Part shown: piece by piece, positions 19,079 to 28,662 of the stretch | How positions within the stretch are numbered: the stretch's first letter is position 1 | Layout: each line of letters opens with the position of its first letter | Assembly (NCBI GenBank): GCA_945876095.1 | Contig: CAMCMP010000002.1 | Location: 1 to 64,000 of the forward strand | Direction of reading: 5' to 3' | DNA length: 64,000 bases | Source: Chitinophaga pinensis | Lineage (GTDB): Bacteria; Bacteroidota; Bacteroidia; Chitinophagales; Chitinophagaceae | Notes under the pieces: model-generated | The model's database searches: none | Told to the model about the DNA's origin: nothing | Seen by the model: the letters and a program-made list of their open reading frames with translations, nothing else | Program-made: the position numbers and the translations under genes

Positions 19079-20110
19079 TCAACTTTTATTGTTTTCGTTT
19101 TGTTGCTTTTCTATTTTATTGACTCTCTGAGCTAGGGCATCTAAATTGCGAAAATGTACAAAAGATTTCCTGTACTTACTGGCTTCAAAAGCAGGAGAAC
19201 CCATATAGACCTCGCCTGATTTGGTAATGCTTTTTGAAATACCCGATTGTGCGCTAATGATAGTATTATCTGCAATGGTCAAATGGCCAACGATACCTAC
19301 CTGTCCACTAAACATGCAATTTTTACCAATTTTTGTTGATCCTGCTACTACACCACTGGCAGCGAAATAAGTATTTTCACCCACTTCCACATTGTGTGCT
19401 ATGTGAATAAGGTTATCAAATTTTACTCCTTTGCGTAAGATAGTAGAACCAAGGGTAGCTCTGTCTATGGCACAATTTGCACCAATTTCTACATCGTCTT
19501 CAATGATTACATTTCCAATCTGAGCCACTTTCTTATGATTATTTTCAGGAGTAAATCCAAATCCATCACTGCCAATTACTGTTCCAGAATGTATGATGCA
19601 ATTTTTTCCAATTTGGGTTTCGGAGTATATTTTAACTCCTGCAAAAAGGGTCGTATTATCACCAATAACTGCATTGTCTCCAATATAAACTTGAGGATAA
19701 ATTTTAACATTGTTACCAATGGTTGCATTTTCGCCTACAAAAGAAAATTCACCTGCATAAATATCAGTTCCCACCTTTGCAGTCTCAGAAATAAAAGACA
19801 ATTTAGAAATGCCTTTTTTATTCAGTTTTACTTCATTGTACATTTCTAGCAATTGGGCAAAAGCGATTGCTGCGTTTTCTACTCTTATTAAAGTAGTAGA
19901 TACAGGCCCTGTCAGAACAAGAGAATTATTGACGATAACTACCGAAGCTTTCGTTCCATAAATGTATTGGGTATAGTGAGGGTTTGATAAAAAAGAAATT
20001 GAACCAGGAACACCCTCTTCTATTTTCGATAATTTATTTATTGATACATTGGCATCTCCTTCAATTTGACCTTTGAGCAGATTAGCTATTTGTATGGCAG
20101 TATATTCCAT
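19079..20110 (-). CDS. lpxD: UDP-3-O-acylglucosamine N-acyltransferase
   Basis: LpxD adds the N-linked hydroxyacyl chain from acyl-ACP to UDP-3-O-acyl-glucosamine in lipid A synthesis in the cytoplasm. The 343-residue protein has the uridine-binding N-terminal domain ([10 protein letters not shown]), then a long left-handed beta helix of hexapeptide repeats from about residue 100 to 300. IGSDGFGF and [15 protein letters not shown] carry the catalytic histidine region. It ends in a charged C-terminal helix. lpxA and lpxC are not adjacent here. Confidence 0.96.
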   Translation of the reverse strand: MEYTAIQIANLLKGQIEGDANVSINKLSKIEEGVPGSISFLSNPHYTQYIYGTKASVVIVNNSLVLTGPVSTTLIRVENAAIAFAQLLEMYNEVKLNKKGISKLSFISETAKVGTDIYAGEFSFVGENATIGNNVKIYPQVYIGDNAVIGDNTTLFAGVKIYSETQIGKNCIIHSGTVIGSDGFGFTPENNHKKVAQIGNVIIEDDVEIGANCAIDRATLGSTILRKGVKFDNLIHIAHNVEVGENTYFAASGVVAGSTKIGKNCMFSGQVGIVGHLTIADNTIISAQSGISKSITKSGEVYMGSPAFEASKYRKSFVHFRNLDALAQRVNKIEKQQNENNKS

Positions 20111-20172
20111 ATTTTTTAGATTATTTTAGTTGTTATAGCCATTCGGTCTTTGTAATATTTATGTAGTACGAT

Positions 20173-21150
20173 TTAGGAAAGTCCTTTTACTCCAATCATG
20201 CGATTGGTTTCTTGATCCCAAACTTTTAATTTAAAACATTCGCTGACTGACTTGGGGGAGAGCGATGTAGTTTTACAGTTTTGCAATTCGGCAATCTTTT
20301 TCATTGTTTCAGGCAAACGGTAAAAAGGGATTTTTGAATTCAGGTGATGAATATGATGGTAACCAATATTTCCAGTAAGCCATTCCATAATTGGATGCAT
20401 TTTCATATAACTAGATGATTCAAGTGCAGCTTTTTCATATACCCAATTTCCATTTTCATAAAACTCTACCCCAGGAAAATTGTGTTGAGCATAAAATAAA
20501 TAAGCTCCTATTCCTAAAGATATGAAAAACGGTAAAAAAAACATGAAAAACCAAGCCTGCCATCCAATAAAAATAAATAAGAGGGCTGCAACTGTAAAAT
20601 GAACTACCAATGCAATCAGTGAGTCAAAGTGTTTACGAGGATTGCTAACAAATGACTTTATACACATACCTAAAATAAACATTGAAAAATATCCTAGTAA
20701 AATGGTAAGCGGATGACGAGTTGCCAGATAGGTGAATTTCTGATAACCAGTCATTTCTTGATATTTTTTTTTCGTAACGATTGGATAAGATCCTATACTG
20801 GCACTGAATAACTTTGAGTTGTGATTGTGATGGTGATCATGCGATCTTTTCCAAATGCTTGTAGGTGAAAGCATGTACATTCCAACTATAGTCATAATTA
20901 CTTCAGCAGCTGGAGAATTGGTTAAGATGGAATGGTGTTGATGATCATGATACAAAATAAACATTCTAATTAATAATAAGCCAGCTAATACACTGCATAC
21001 CAATTTCAAACCTAGTATTGGAAGTGCTAGGGTACTAGCAAGTAATATAATCAAAAGAATTAAAGTAGAAATAGTGTGAAACCAACTTCTATTTCTTATT
21101 TCTTTTGCAAATGGCTTAGTCGCTAATATTAGGTCTTTCCCAAGAAGCAT
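20173..21150 (-). CDS. Membrane fatty-acid desaturase
   Basis: This 325-residue membrane enzyme has three histidine boxes that bind a di-iron centre: HDHQHH, HDHHHNH and HHIHH. These are the signature of acyl-lipid or acyl-CoA desaturases and related hydroxylases. Several helices flank the boxes. It would introduce a double bond into fatty acyl chains using oxygen and an electron donor such as ferredoxin, so it may adjust membrane fluidity. I chose the ATG at 21150; a TTG seven codons upstream at 21171 is an alternative. The LpxL-like gene lies 38 bp upstream, so the two lipid genes are probably co-transcribed. Confidence 0.88.
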   Translation of the reverse strand: MLLGKDLILATKPFAKEIRNRSWFHTISTLILLIILLASTLALPILGLKLVCSVLAGLLLIRMFILYHDHQHHSILTNSPAAEVIMTIVGMYMLSPTSIWKRSHDHHHNHNSKLFSASIGSYPIVTKKKYQEMTGYQKFTYLATRHPLTILLGYFSMFILGMCIKSFVSNPRKHFDSLIALVVHFTVAALLFIFIGWQAWFFMFFLPFFISLGIGAYLFYAQHNFPGVEFYENGNWVYEKAALESSSYMKMHPIMEWLTGNIGYHHIHHLNSKIPFYRLPETMKKIAELQNCKTTSLSPKSVSECFKLKVWDQETNRMIGVKGLS

Positions 21151-21188
21151 TATTGGATATTTAATATGCAAGTTACTTTATTTTGCCT

Positions 21189-22061
21189 TTATTTTCGCTG
21201 GTGTTTCCATCTTTTATGAGTCCATAACCAAGTCTCTGGTTGCTCAATGATATCGGATTCAAGCTTTTTAGTGTGTTTCTCTGTTATTTCACCTTCAATC
21301 TTATTATAGGGAGGGTTTAGTAAACATTCAGCTAGTAAAGTGTAATAGCCTCTAGCCAATTTTTTTATAGAAACAAAAACAATTGGATATTGAAGCTTTT
21401 GGGCTATTTTCTCTGTACCAGTAAATACGGCAGTATCCTGGTTTAAAAAATTCGTCCAATGAGCATTCCTTGGATTGGGAGATTGGTCTGCTACGAAGGC
21501 TGTAGCAGTTAACAAATGATTATTTTTAATCATCTCTCTAAATGTCTCTTTCATCGGTATCAGCTTGCTTCCAAACCGTTCCCTCATTTTACAGATTAAT
21601 TGATTGAAATATTTATTTTCCAATGGGTGATAAATCACGTGAAGTTGGTGTTCGCAACAAAGACTAAATGCATTTCCGCCCCATTCCCAATTGCCTTTAT
21701 GACCCATTACTATGATGATACTTTTATTTTGTTCGGCTAGCTGTTTAAATAATTCCTCCGCCGAAGGGTCAAGTTTACAATGCCTTAGCATTTTTTTTCT
21801 GCTGATAGTTAGGGTCTTAAATGTTTCTAATAAAAGATCACAGAAATATTTTAAAAAATCTTTATGTATTCGATTTATTTCAGAGGGCTTTTTTTCTGGA
21901 AATGCATTGGTTAAGTTGGTAAGAATTACCTTTTTTCGGTAGCCGATTACATAAAACATGATCAGATAAAAAAAGTCCGATAAAATATATAGTAGGCGGA
22001 ATGGCAATATCGATATTAGATAGATAAATGGTAACGATAAGTAATAAATAATTGCTGACAA
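21189..22061 (-). CDS. LpxL/HtrB-type lysophospholipid acyltransferase
   Basis: This 290-residue protein belongs to the LpxL/LpxM lipid A acyltransferase family. It has an N-terminal membrane anchor. The catalytic HxxxxE-type motif reads GHKGNWEWGG, and ADQSPNPRNAHWTNFLNQ follows. It would transfer a secondary acyl chain onto lipid A at the inner membrane. Translation appears to begin at a TTG codon. It is followed at 38 bp by the desaturase, giving a small lipid-modification unit. Whether the true acceptor is lipid A or another lipid cannot be told. Confidence 0.88.
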   Translation of the reverse strand: MSAIIYYLSLPFIYLISILPFRLLYILSDFFYLIMFYVIGYRKKVILTNLTNAFPEKKPSEINRIHKDFLKYFCDLLLETFKTLTISRKKMLRHCKLDPSAEELFKQLAEQNKSIIIVMGHKGNWEWGGNAFSLCCEHQLHVIYHPLENKYFNQLICKMRERFGSKLIPMKETFREMIKNNHLLTATAFVADQSPNPRNAHWTNFLNQDTAVFTGTEKIAQKLQYPIVFVSIKKLARGYYTLLAECLLNPPYNKIEGEITEKHTKKLESDIIEQPETWLWTHKRWKHQRK

Positions 22062-22300
22062 GTAAGAAGAGGTTGATTTAACGTTACGAAAATAAATTAT
22101 TTAGGCTATTTAATTTTTTAATTAACTAATATTTAATTCTAACAAATGGTTTATGCTATTCGCAAACCGTACAAACCTTTATTACAAAGCCTTTTAAATT
22201 AGTTCGATTTTTTAAATTTTCAGCCAGTTTAAGCTATTGATTGGTGTGTAGCGTAAATCGTTATCAATTGAAAATTACTAGGTCATTTTACACTATTGAG

Positions 22301-22308
22301 TATATTTG
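22301..22308 (+). promoter_or_regulatory. -7 box of the YcxB-like gene (TATATTTG)
   Basis: An exact TAnnTTTG match is followed by four bases and then the ATG at 22313. This is the same 4-nt spacing as at dtd, the E1 gene and the EamA gene, and suggests a leaderless transcript. Confidence 0.55.
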
Positions 22309-22312
22309 TTGC

Positions 22313-22789
22313 ATGACATCTCAATTTTTCACTTATGACAAAGGTAAAGTATTACAAGCCCTACGCTATCATTTTATAAGTCGACAGGAAATTAAGATGA
22401 TGATCATCATTGTAAATGTATTCTCTATAATTTCTGCTGGATTATTTTTTTTTAAAAAGGTTTCTCCTATGGCGTTTTTAGTAAGTTCAGTTTTATGGTT
22501 TACGATGATGATAGCTTTTTGGTTTTTATTACCCTTCACTATTTATAAGAAATCGTTGACTTTTAAGCAGCGATTGAAAGCCACTTTTGGTAAGGACGAA
22601 TTTACTATTGAAAATGATAAAGGTAGTCGAGGCTGGGGTTGGAAGGAATTTAGCGCAACAATGGAAAGTCCACATTTTTTTCATTTGTACTTTGATACTA
22701 GATCTTTTTTTATTGTACCTAAAGAAGCTTTTCTGGATGAGGAAATAAACTTGATAAGGAAAGCCTTGGCCGAAAATATTAAAAAATAA
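22313..22789 (+). CDS. YcxB-like membrane protein
   Basis: This 158-residue protein has two transmembrane helices in its N-terminal half (IIIVNVFSIISAGLFF and a second near VLWFTMMIAFWFLL). A C-terminal YcxB-like domain then contains a tryptophan-rich turn (GWGWKEFS) and the characteristic FFIVPKEAF. The function of the family is not known. The open frame begins at 22241, but MTSQFF at 22313 is the likely start because a promoter box lies just before it. It stands alone between divergent and convergent neighbours. Confidence 0.75.
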   Translation: MTSQFFTYDKGKVLQALRYHFISRQEIKMMIIIVNVFSIISAGLFFFKKVSPMAFLVSSVLWFTMMIAFWFLLPFTIYKKSLTFKQRLKATFGKDEFTIENDKGSRGWGWKEFSATMESPHFFHLYFDTRSFFIVPKEAFLDEEINLIRKALAENIKK

Positions 22790-22832
22790 GATTGGTCAAT
22801 TTTGAGAACACAAGAAGCAGATAATTACTTAC

Positions 22833-23264
22833 TTATCGTAAATTTTTTTTCATGACATGATGAGGGATATTGACTTCCAAAAATTCCTCTCCCTCTACTT
22901 TATAGTCGTATTTTTCATAAAATCCTAAGGCAGTATCACGTGCATGCATGGTTAGGGTTTGGAAGCCCTTGTCTCTTGCAATGTTTTCAGCAAATTGTAT
23001 AATTGTTTCTCCTATTCCCTTACCCTGCATATTTTTCATTACAGCCATTTGCCGGAGCTTTACGCTGTTTTTGCTAACTTCAGAAAGAATACAGCAACCT
23101 GTCATTTCCTCTTCGTCAAAAGCACCAATTAAAATATCATTTTTTTCATCTTCCAATTCTTCTGGTGAAAAACTTAGTCCTAGGGGCTTTCTCAATATTT
23201 CATCACGAAGCCTAACCATTTGCTCGTATTCTTTGCTTCCATGATATATTTGTTTTAAGCCCAT
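22833..23264 (-). CDS. GNAT-family N-acetyltransferase
   Basis: This 143-residue acetyltransferase has a complete GNAT fold. Motif A, which binds acetyl-CoA, reads RQMAVMKNMQGKGIG near residues 71-85, and ALGFYEKYDYKVEGEEF closes the fold. The substrate cannot be predicted from sequence; small-molecule or peptide N-acetylation are both possible. It is a single gene convergent with the YcxB-like gene. Upstream on the other side is the acpP promoter region. Confidence 0.85.
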   Translation of the reverse strand: MGLKQIYHGSKEYEQMVRLRDEILRKPLGLSFSPEELEDEKNDILIGAFDEEEMTGCCILSEVSKNSVKLRQMAVMKNMQGKGIGETIIQFAENIARDKGFQTLTMHARDTALGFYEKYDYKVEGEEFLEVNIPHHVMKKNLR

Positions 23265-23629
23265 ATCACAATATAGCGAAATCTTTTATTTAAATAAATT
23301 GAAGTAAGTAGTTGCTGAATACAAAAATGTCTTTATCATTCAGGCGAAGTATGCTTTTAAAGAATTTAGATCAATATTTCATCAAAATAGATATGTACAT
23401 GTATTATTTTGCATTTAATGAAAAGACATAATTTTTATAAAAATAACGTATAATAAAAATAATTTATGAATATTTATTAATAGATATTTTTGCAATTTCA
23501 GATTGTAAATCCCTATTTTTGGAGCATCTTTGAGTGGGGATATTAGAATAAATTTCATTATGACTTATATTTCTTTGTATTTATCTCAAAAAGTATATTT
23601 TTGCATCAGATTAACTAAATATTATAATT
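23265..23629. promoter_or_regulatory. AT-rich acpP upstream region with three -7 boxes
   Basis: No gene is seen in these 365 bases. The region is very AT-rich and carries three identical plus-strand TATTTTTG boxes at 23485-23492, 23514-23521 and 23596-23603. A TTTG lies 21 bp before the second box and 18 bp before the third, which fits a -33 element. The third box would start the acpP mRNA about 20 nt before the ATG. The other two may be extra promoters for the acpP-fabF unit. Confidence 0.55.
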
Positions 23630-23866
23630 ATGTCAGACATTGCAACAAGAGTAAAGAAAATAATTGTTGACAAATTAGGTGTAGATGAAGCCGAGGTAAC
23701 TCCAGAAGCTTCTTTTACTAATGATTTAGGTGCCGATAGCTTGGACACCGTAGAACTAATCATGGAATTTGAGAAAGAATTTAACATTTCTATTCCAGAT
23801 GAACAAGCCGAAACCATTACAACTGTTGGTCAGGCTGTTACTTACCTTGAAGAACACGCTAAGTAG
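23630..23866 (+). CDS. acpP: Acyl carrier protein
   Basis: ACP carries growing acyl chains on a phosphopantetheine arm for fatty acid and lipid A synthesis. The 78-residue acidic protein has the arm-attachment site at Ser37 in [15 protein letters not shown]. Length and sequence are standard. It is followed after 32 bp by fabF, the usual acpP-fabF order, and upstream lies a strong-looking promoter region suited to an abundant protein. Confidence 0.98.
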   Translation: MSDIATRVKKIIVDKLGVDEAEVTPEASFTNDLGADSLDTVELIMEFEKEFNISIPDEQAETITTVGQAVTYLEEHAK

Positions 23867-23898
23867 TCATCTCTGTATTAATCATCGCAGGCAAATTT

Positions 23899-25152
23899 AT
23901 GGATCTAAAGAGAGTAGTTGTTACCGGATTGGGTGCCCTCACTCCATTAGGGAAAACCGTTGCTGAATATTGGCAGGCTTTAACTGATGGTGTAAATGGG
24001 TGTGATTATATTAAACAATTCGATGCATCTAAATTTAAAACCAGATTTGCCTGCGAGGTTAAAGATTTTGATCCCACCTTTTATTTAGACCGAAAAGAAG
24101 CTCGTAAAATTGATCGATTCACTCAGTTTGCAATCATTGCTAGTGATGAAGCTGTAAAAGATGCAGGCATTAATAAAGACAATGTAGATGTAGATAGGGT
24201 AGGTGTAATTTTTGCAAGTGGCATTGGTGGTTTAATAACATTCCAAGAAGAAGTACTCAATTTTGCTTCTGGTGACGGCACTCCTCGTTTCAATCCTTTC
24301 TTTATTCCCAAAATGATTCTTGATATTGCCGCTGGGCAAATTTCAATTCGTCATGGATTTAGGGGACCTAATTATGCTGTAGTGAGCGCTTGTGCTTCTT
24401 CTACCAATGCAATTATTGATGCTTTTGATAATATTAGAATCGGAAGAGCAGATATAATTCTTACTGGTGGAAGTGAGGCGGTTATTAATGCTGCAGGAGT
24501 AGGTGGTTTTAATGCCATGAAAGCTTTAAGTGAAAGAAATGATGATCCTGCAACTGCTAGTCGCCCTTTTGATAAAGATCGTGATGGTTTTGTAGTAGGT
24601 GAAGGGGCCGGGGCTCTTGTTTTGGAAAGCTTGGATCATGCCCTTGCAAGAGGAGCTAAAATATATTGCGAAATTGCTGGTGGTGGTGCTTCTGCTGATG
24701 CTCATCATATTACAGCCCCTCACCCAGAAGGATTAGGAGCTAAAAATGTAATGCATACTGCCCTGAAAGATGCTCGTTTGAAACCGGAAGATATTGATTA
24801 CATCAATGTTCATGGTACCTCTACTCCCTTGGGCGATATCGCTGAGTCGAAAGCTATTTTAAATGTTTTTGGAAAACATGCCTATAATTTAAATATAAGT
24901 TCTACCAAAAGTATGACTGGTCATAGTCTAGGTGCAGCAGGTGCTATCGAAGCACTCGCCTGTATTATGGCAGTTACCAAAGACATTATCCCGCCTACTA
25001 TTAATCACTTTACCGACGATCCGGAATTAGACCCTCAATTAAACTTTACTTTCAATAAAGCACAGCATAGAACCGTGAATGCAGCATTGAGTAATACATT
25101 TGGTTTTGGTGGTCACAACGCTTCGGTAATTGTGAAAAAATACCATCCTTAA
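23899..25152 (+). CDS. fabF: 3-oxoacyl-ACP synthase II
   Basis: FabF condenses acyl-ACP with malonyl-ACP to lengthen fatty acids. The 417-residue protein shows the catalytic Cys165 in SACASSTNAI and the two histidines in HGTSTPLGD and TGHSLGAAG. The C-terminal NTFGFGGHNAS is typical. It forms an operon with acpP; rnc follows after about 205 bp and has its own likely promoter. Confidence 0.97.
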   Translation: MDLKRVVVTGLGALTPLGKTVAEYWQALTDGVNGCDYIKQFDASKFKTRFACEVKDFDPTFYLDRKEARKIDRFTQFAIIASDEAVKDAGINKDNVDVDRVGVIFASGIGGLITFQEEVLNFASGDGTPRFNPFFIPKMILDIAAGQISIRHGFRGPNYAVVSACASSTNAIIDAFDNIRIGRADIILTGGSEAVINAAGVGGFNAMKALSERNDDPATASRPFDKDRDGFVVGEGAGALVLESLDHALARGAKIYCEIAGGGASADAHHITAPHPEGLGAKNVMHTALKDARLKPEDIDYINVHGTSTPLGDIAESKAILNVFGKHAYNLNISSTKSMTGHSLGAAGAIEALACIMAVTKDIIPPTINHFTDDPELDPQLNFTFNKAQHRTVNAALSNTFGFGGHNASVIVKKYHP

Positions 25153-25330
25153 CAGACTTCTTTTCAGGTCATTCCTCAGTTTAATTCACGGTAGAAATTC
25201 TATTTTAGTTATTCCTGGTTGCTATTAAATTCAAATGCAATTCTCTACAGTATTTGTTATAATTGGACTATTATAAGATGTAAAAAGTCATTCCTAAGTT
25301 TTTATATTTTTTCATTGTATTCATTATCAG

Positions 25331-25338
25331 TAATTTCG
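25331..25338 (+). promoter_or_regulatory. Possible -7 box of rnc (TAATTTCG)
   Basis: TAATTTCG matches TAnnTTTG at all but one base and lies 19 nt before the rnc start codon. A second near match (CAATTTTG, 25353-25360) overlaps the start codon and so is unlikely to be the one used for the full-length protein. Confidence 0.35.
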
Positions 25339-25357
25339 GATAATAATTTTTTCAATT

Positions 25358-26068
25358 TTGCATTTATTAAAAAGCATATTTTACGGAGATAAAATAAAGA
25401 AAGAGTTTAAGAAACAACTCTCTAATGTTCTGGGATTTACTCCAGGAGAGCTTAATTTATATAGAACCGCATTAAGTCATCGTTCTGTAAGAGAGGGAGC
25501 AGATGAAAATAATGAGCGACTTGAATTTTTAGGGGATGCAGTACTAAGCTCAATTGTGGCTCATTATCTTTTTCGAAAGTATCCTTACCGAGGTGAAGGT
25601 TTTTTAACGGAAATGAGAAGTAAAATGGTCAATCGTCAGCAGCTCAATGATATTGGAATTAAAATGGGACTTAAAAAAATTACTATTTATAACAAGCATG
25701 ATAGCTCTCTAAAAATATCTCAAATTTTTGGAAATACTTTGGAGGCTTTAATAGGAGCGGTTTACTTAGATAAAGGATATCCCAAAACTCAACACTGGGT
25801 AGAAAAAAATATTATTTCCACTCACTTGTTTATGGATGACTTGGAGGGTATTGAAATTAATATTAAAAATAAATTATACGGTTGGGCAAATAAAAATGGA
25901 AAATTGTTGGAATTTGATACGCTAGAAGAGAAATTTGAAAACGGAAGAAGGTTGTTTACAATTGGTGCTACAGTAGATGGAGAGCTGGTAGCAGAAGGAA
26001 AGGGGTACAATAAAAAAGATGCAAGCCAGGTGGCAGCACAACTAGCCGTTGATAAATTAGGATTATAG
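25358..26068 (+). CDS. rnc: Ribonuclease III
   Basis: RNase III cuts double-stranded RNA, including the rRNA precursor. The 236-residue protein has the signature ERLEFLGDAVL at about residues 46-56 and the second acidic site in NTLEALIGAVYLDKGY. A double-stranded RNA-binding domain covers the last 70 residues, ending GKGYNKKDASQVAAQLAVDKL. The start is a TTG; no ATG lies nearby in frame, and the position agrees with the family N-terminus. It follows acpP-fabF, the order seen in many bacteria. Confidence 0.95.
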   Translation: MHLLKSIFYGDKIKKEFKKQLSNVLGFTPGELNLYRTALSHRSVREGADENNERLEFLGDAVLSSIVAHYLFRKYPYRGEGFLTEMRSKMVNRQQLNDIGIKMGLKKITIYNKHDSSLKISQIFGNTLEALIGAVYLDKGYPKTQHWVEKNIISTHLFMDDLEGIEINIKNKLYGWANKNGKLLEFDTLEEKFENGRRLFTIGATVDGELVAEGKGYNKKDASQVAAQLAVDKLGL

Positions 26069-26231
26069 TTGACGGCTCAATTGAACTAAAAAATCTTTTT
26101 ATTGACTAAATTTAAATTCTCCAACTAATTGTATCAATAAAAGACTTAAAGAAATAGCACTGAATTTCTTTCTCAATTATATTCTCTTTAACTAATTTTT
26201 AAGGCTTTTAATTAAAATATTTTTAATCAAT

Positions 26232-27269
26232 ATGACTTTTGGAATTTTGGGAAGTGGAAGTTGGGGAACAGCAATAGCAAAGATCTTGACTGATAATGGA
26301 CATGTCATTCATTGGTGGAATAGAAGCGAGCAAGCGATCCATCAAATAATGGAAACAAAGCACAATCCACCTTATTTAAGTGCTACCTATTTTAATACGG
26401 ATTTATTAAAACTTACTTCAGATCCTGGAGAGGTTATCAGAAAGTCTGATTGCATTGTTGTGGCGATTCCTTCAGCATATGTAAGCTCCATTTTATTGCC
26501 TTTGGATAAAAATATATTTGTTGAAAAAAAAATTGTCAGTGCCATCAAGGGTATTTTGCCAGAAAAAAATCTTTTGCTCAATGACTTTTTAAAAATCGAG
26601 TTTAATTTCCCTCTTGAAAATTATTTTTCTGTTCTGGGCCCCTGTCATGCGGAAGAAGTAGCCGAAGAAAAATTATCCTATCTTACTTTTTCTGGCATAG
26701 ATAAAATGGTAGTACATGAGATTGCTAGCAAATTTAAAACCAGTTATCTCAATACGGTTGAAAATGAAGATATCTATGGAGTTCAATTTGCAGCTGTTTT
26801 AAAAAATATTTATGCTGTGGGTGCTGGGATAGCCCATGGTTTAAATTATGGTGATAATTTTTTAAGTGTATTGATCGCTAATAGCTCGAATGAAATGGCT
26901 GGCTTTTTAAAAAAAACGGGGATAAAAAATATAAAAGTTGGTCAACAGAACTCCTTGTCTCATCCTTCTATTAGTCCATCAAATAATTATAATGCATCGG
27001 TTTACTTAGGAGATTTATTAGTTACCTGTTACTCATTGTACAGTCGAAATCGCACCTTCGGTAAAATGATTGGAATGGGGCATGCAGTAAAATCTGCTCA
27101 GCTAGAAATGAGTATGGTTGCTGAGGGTTATCCTGCAAGTAAAAGCGTTTATCAGATTAATAAGGACATACTTGCGAATATGCCGATTGCTGAAACGGTT
27201 TATAAAATATTATGGGAAAATCTTTCTGCTACTGATGGCTTTACCCAAATTGAATCAATATTGGTTTAA
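26232..27269 (+). CDS. gpsA: Glycerol-3-phosphate dehydrogenase [NAD(P)+]
   Basis: GpsA reduces dihydroxyacetone phosphate to sn-glycerol 3-phosphate, the backbone for phospholipids. The 345-residue enzyme has an N-terminal dinucleotide fold (GILGSGSWGTAIA), the conserved GPCHAEEVAEE segment, the catalytic lysine in AAVLKNIYAVGAGIAHGL, and a C-terminal helical domain. TATTTTTA at 26218-26225, 6 nt before the ATG, may be its -7 box. It converges with hemW, with only 10 bp between the stops. Confidence 0.96.
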   Translation: MTFGILGSGSWGTAIAKILTDNGHVIHWWNRSEQAIHQIMETKHNPPYLSATYFNTDLLKLTSDPGEVIRKSDCIVVAIPSAYVSSILLPLDKNIFVEKKIVSAIKGILPEKNLLLNDFLKIEFNFPLENYFSVLGPCHAEEVAEEKLSYLTFSGIDKMVVHEIASKFKTSYLNTVENEDIYGVQFAAVLKNIYAVGAGIAHGLNYGDNFLSVLIANSSNEMAGFLKKTGIKNIKVGQQNSLSHPSISPSNNYNASVYLGDLLVTCYSLYSRNRTFGKMIGMGHAVKSAQLEMSMVAEGYPASKSVYQINKDILANMPIAETVYKILWENLSATDGFTQIESILV

Positions 27270-27279
27270 CTAAAACTGG

Positions 27280-28416
27280 TTAAAAAAAGAGATCTGCTGC
27301 AATGCCATCCGCAAATAACTTCCCCTCTTTGGTCAAAATCAGACTATGATTTTTATAAATAATTTTTTCTGATTGTATAAATTTTTGACAGGATACTAAT
27401 AATTGGTCAATATAATTTACTCCAAAAACTGAACTTATTTTTTCAAGGTCGATACCTTCCAAAGTTCTTAGTGAAGTCATGATGTACTCATTGATCGATT
27501 GGGTTATAGTGAGTATCTCTTCTTCAAATGGAATCAAGTTTTTTTTCAATGACTGAATGTACAAGGCATTGTTGGAAATATTCCATTTCCTTATTTTTTC
27601 TTCATAACTATGGGCTGCAGGTCCAAATCCATAATATTTTTTTCCTTGCCAATAGCTACTATTATGCTTACTTCTCATTCCTGGTTTAGAAAAATTACTA
27701 ATTTCATAATGCTCGTAACCAGCTTGTTCCATTTTATTCATCAATAACACAAATTGTTCAGCTTGTCTTTCGGGATCTATTGGTGCTTTTTTATTTTGTG
27801 CAATCATTTTGTCGAGGGCTGTATTGGGTTCTACAGTGAGTGCGTAGCAGGAGATATGAGGTATTTTTTTATTAATTACTGTATCAATCGTATTTGACCA
27901 ATCTTGATTGTCTAATAAAGGGGAACCATAGATTAAATCAATTGAATAGTCGGAAAATCCTGCGTTTTTTATTTCATCAATACATCTTATTGAATCAGCT
28001 GATGAATGAGCCCTGTTCATCCAAATGAGTTCAGGATCCAAGAACGATTGCACCCCTACACTTAATCGATTAATCCCTATTTTTTTCCATAGTTGTAATT
28101 TTTCAGCAGTAATATCATCCGGGTTGGCTTCTAGCGTAATCTCTGCATCTTTTATAATTTCAAATTTAGAAAATAAGGCTTCTAAAATATTGTTCAGATC
28201 CTTTATTGATAATATGCTAGGGGTACCTCCACCAAAGTAGATGGTTTCACACAATTCTTTTTTGGAAGAATTATTGGTATTTTCAGAGCTAAGGTGAATC
28301 TCTTTTATCATTGCAGCAATCAGTTCATCTTTTAACTGCAGAGAGGTTGAGAAATGAAAATTACAATAATTGCAAGCCTGTTTGCAAAATGGAATATGAA
28401 TATAAATACCTGCCAA
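27280..28416 (-). CDS. hemW: HemW-like radical SAM protein
   Basis: This 378-residue radical SAM protein has the cluster motif at Cys11, Cys15 and Cys18 (CKQACNYCNF), followed by YFGGGTPS. HemW proteins are now seen as heme chaperones rather than the oxygen-independent coproporphyrinogen oxidase they were once called. The CNYCNF form, with Phe after the last Cys, fits HemW better than HemN. Translation starts at TTG; the family N-terminus MAGIYIHIPFC begins exactly there. It lies near hemD but on the opposite strand. Confidence 0.92.
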   Translation of the reverse strand: MAGIYIHIPFCKQACNYCNFHFSTSLQLKDELIAAMIKEIHLSSENTNNSSKKELCETIYFGGGTPSILSIKDLNNILEALFSKFEIIKDAEITLEANPDDITAEKLQLWKKIGINRLSVGVQSFLDPELIWMNRAHSSADSIRCIDEIKNAGFSDYSIDLIYGSPLLDNQDWSNTIDTVINKKIPHISCYALTVEPNTALDKMIAQNKKAPIDPERQAEQFVLLMNKMEQAGYEHYEISNFSKPGMRSKHNSSYWQGKKYYGFGPAAHSYEEKIRKWNISNNALYIQSLKKNLIPFEEEILTITQSINEYIMTSLRTLEGIDLEKISSVFGVNYIDQLLVSCQKFIQSEKIIYKNHSLILTKEGKLFADGIAADLFF

Positions 28417-28637
28417 ATGGTTGCTTTTGTTTTAATATGCTTAAAATATTGAGTCTGGAATTAAAATGAAGTTAATTGCAAAGATAACATCTTTCATTTC
28501 CAGTTATTTTTTGGTCATCTACGATTCAATTAGGTAGTAATATTAAAATGGTTATTAAAGGGGAGCGCTATCTATGTGATTTATCAGCTCCATTAGATAG
28601 ATTTAGATAATTTAATTATTCCTATGTAAAATCAGTA

Positions 28638-28645
28638 TATTTTTG
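28638..28645 (+). promoter_or_regulatory. -7 box of the DUF4271 gene (TATTTTTG)
   Basis: An exact TAnnTTTG match lies 17 nt before the TTG start at 28663. It supports that non-ATG start, since no ATG is present between the box and the coding region. Confidence 0.55.
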
Positions 28646-28662
28646 TTACAATTTATTACAAA

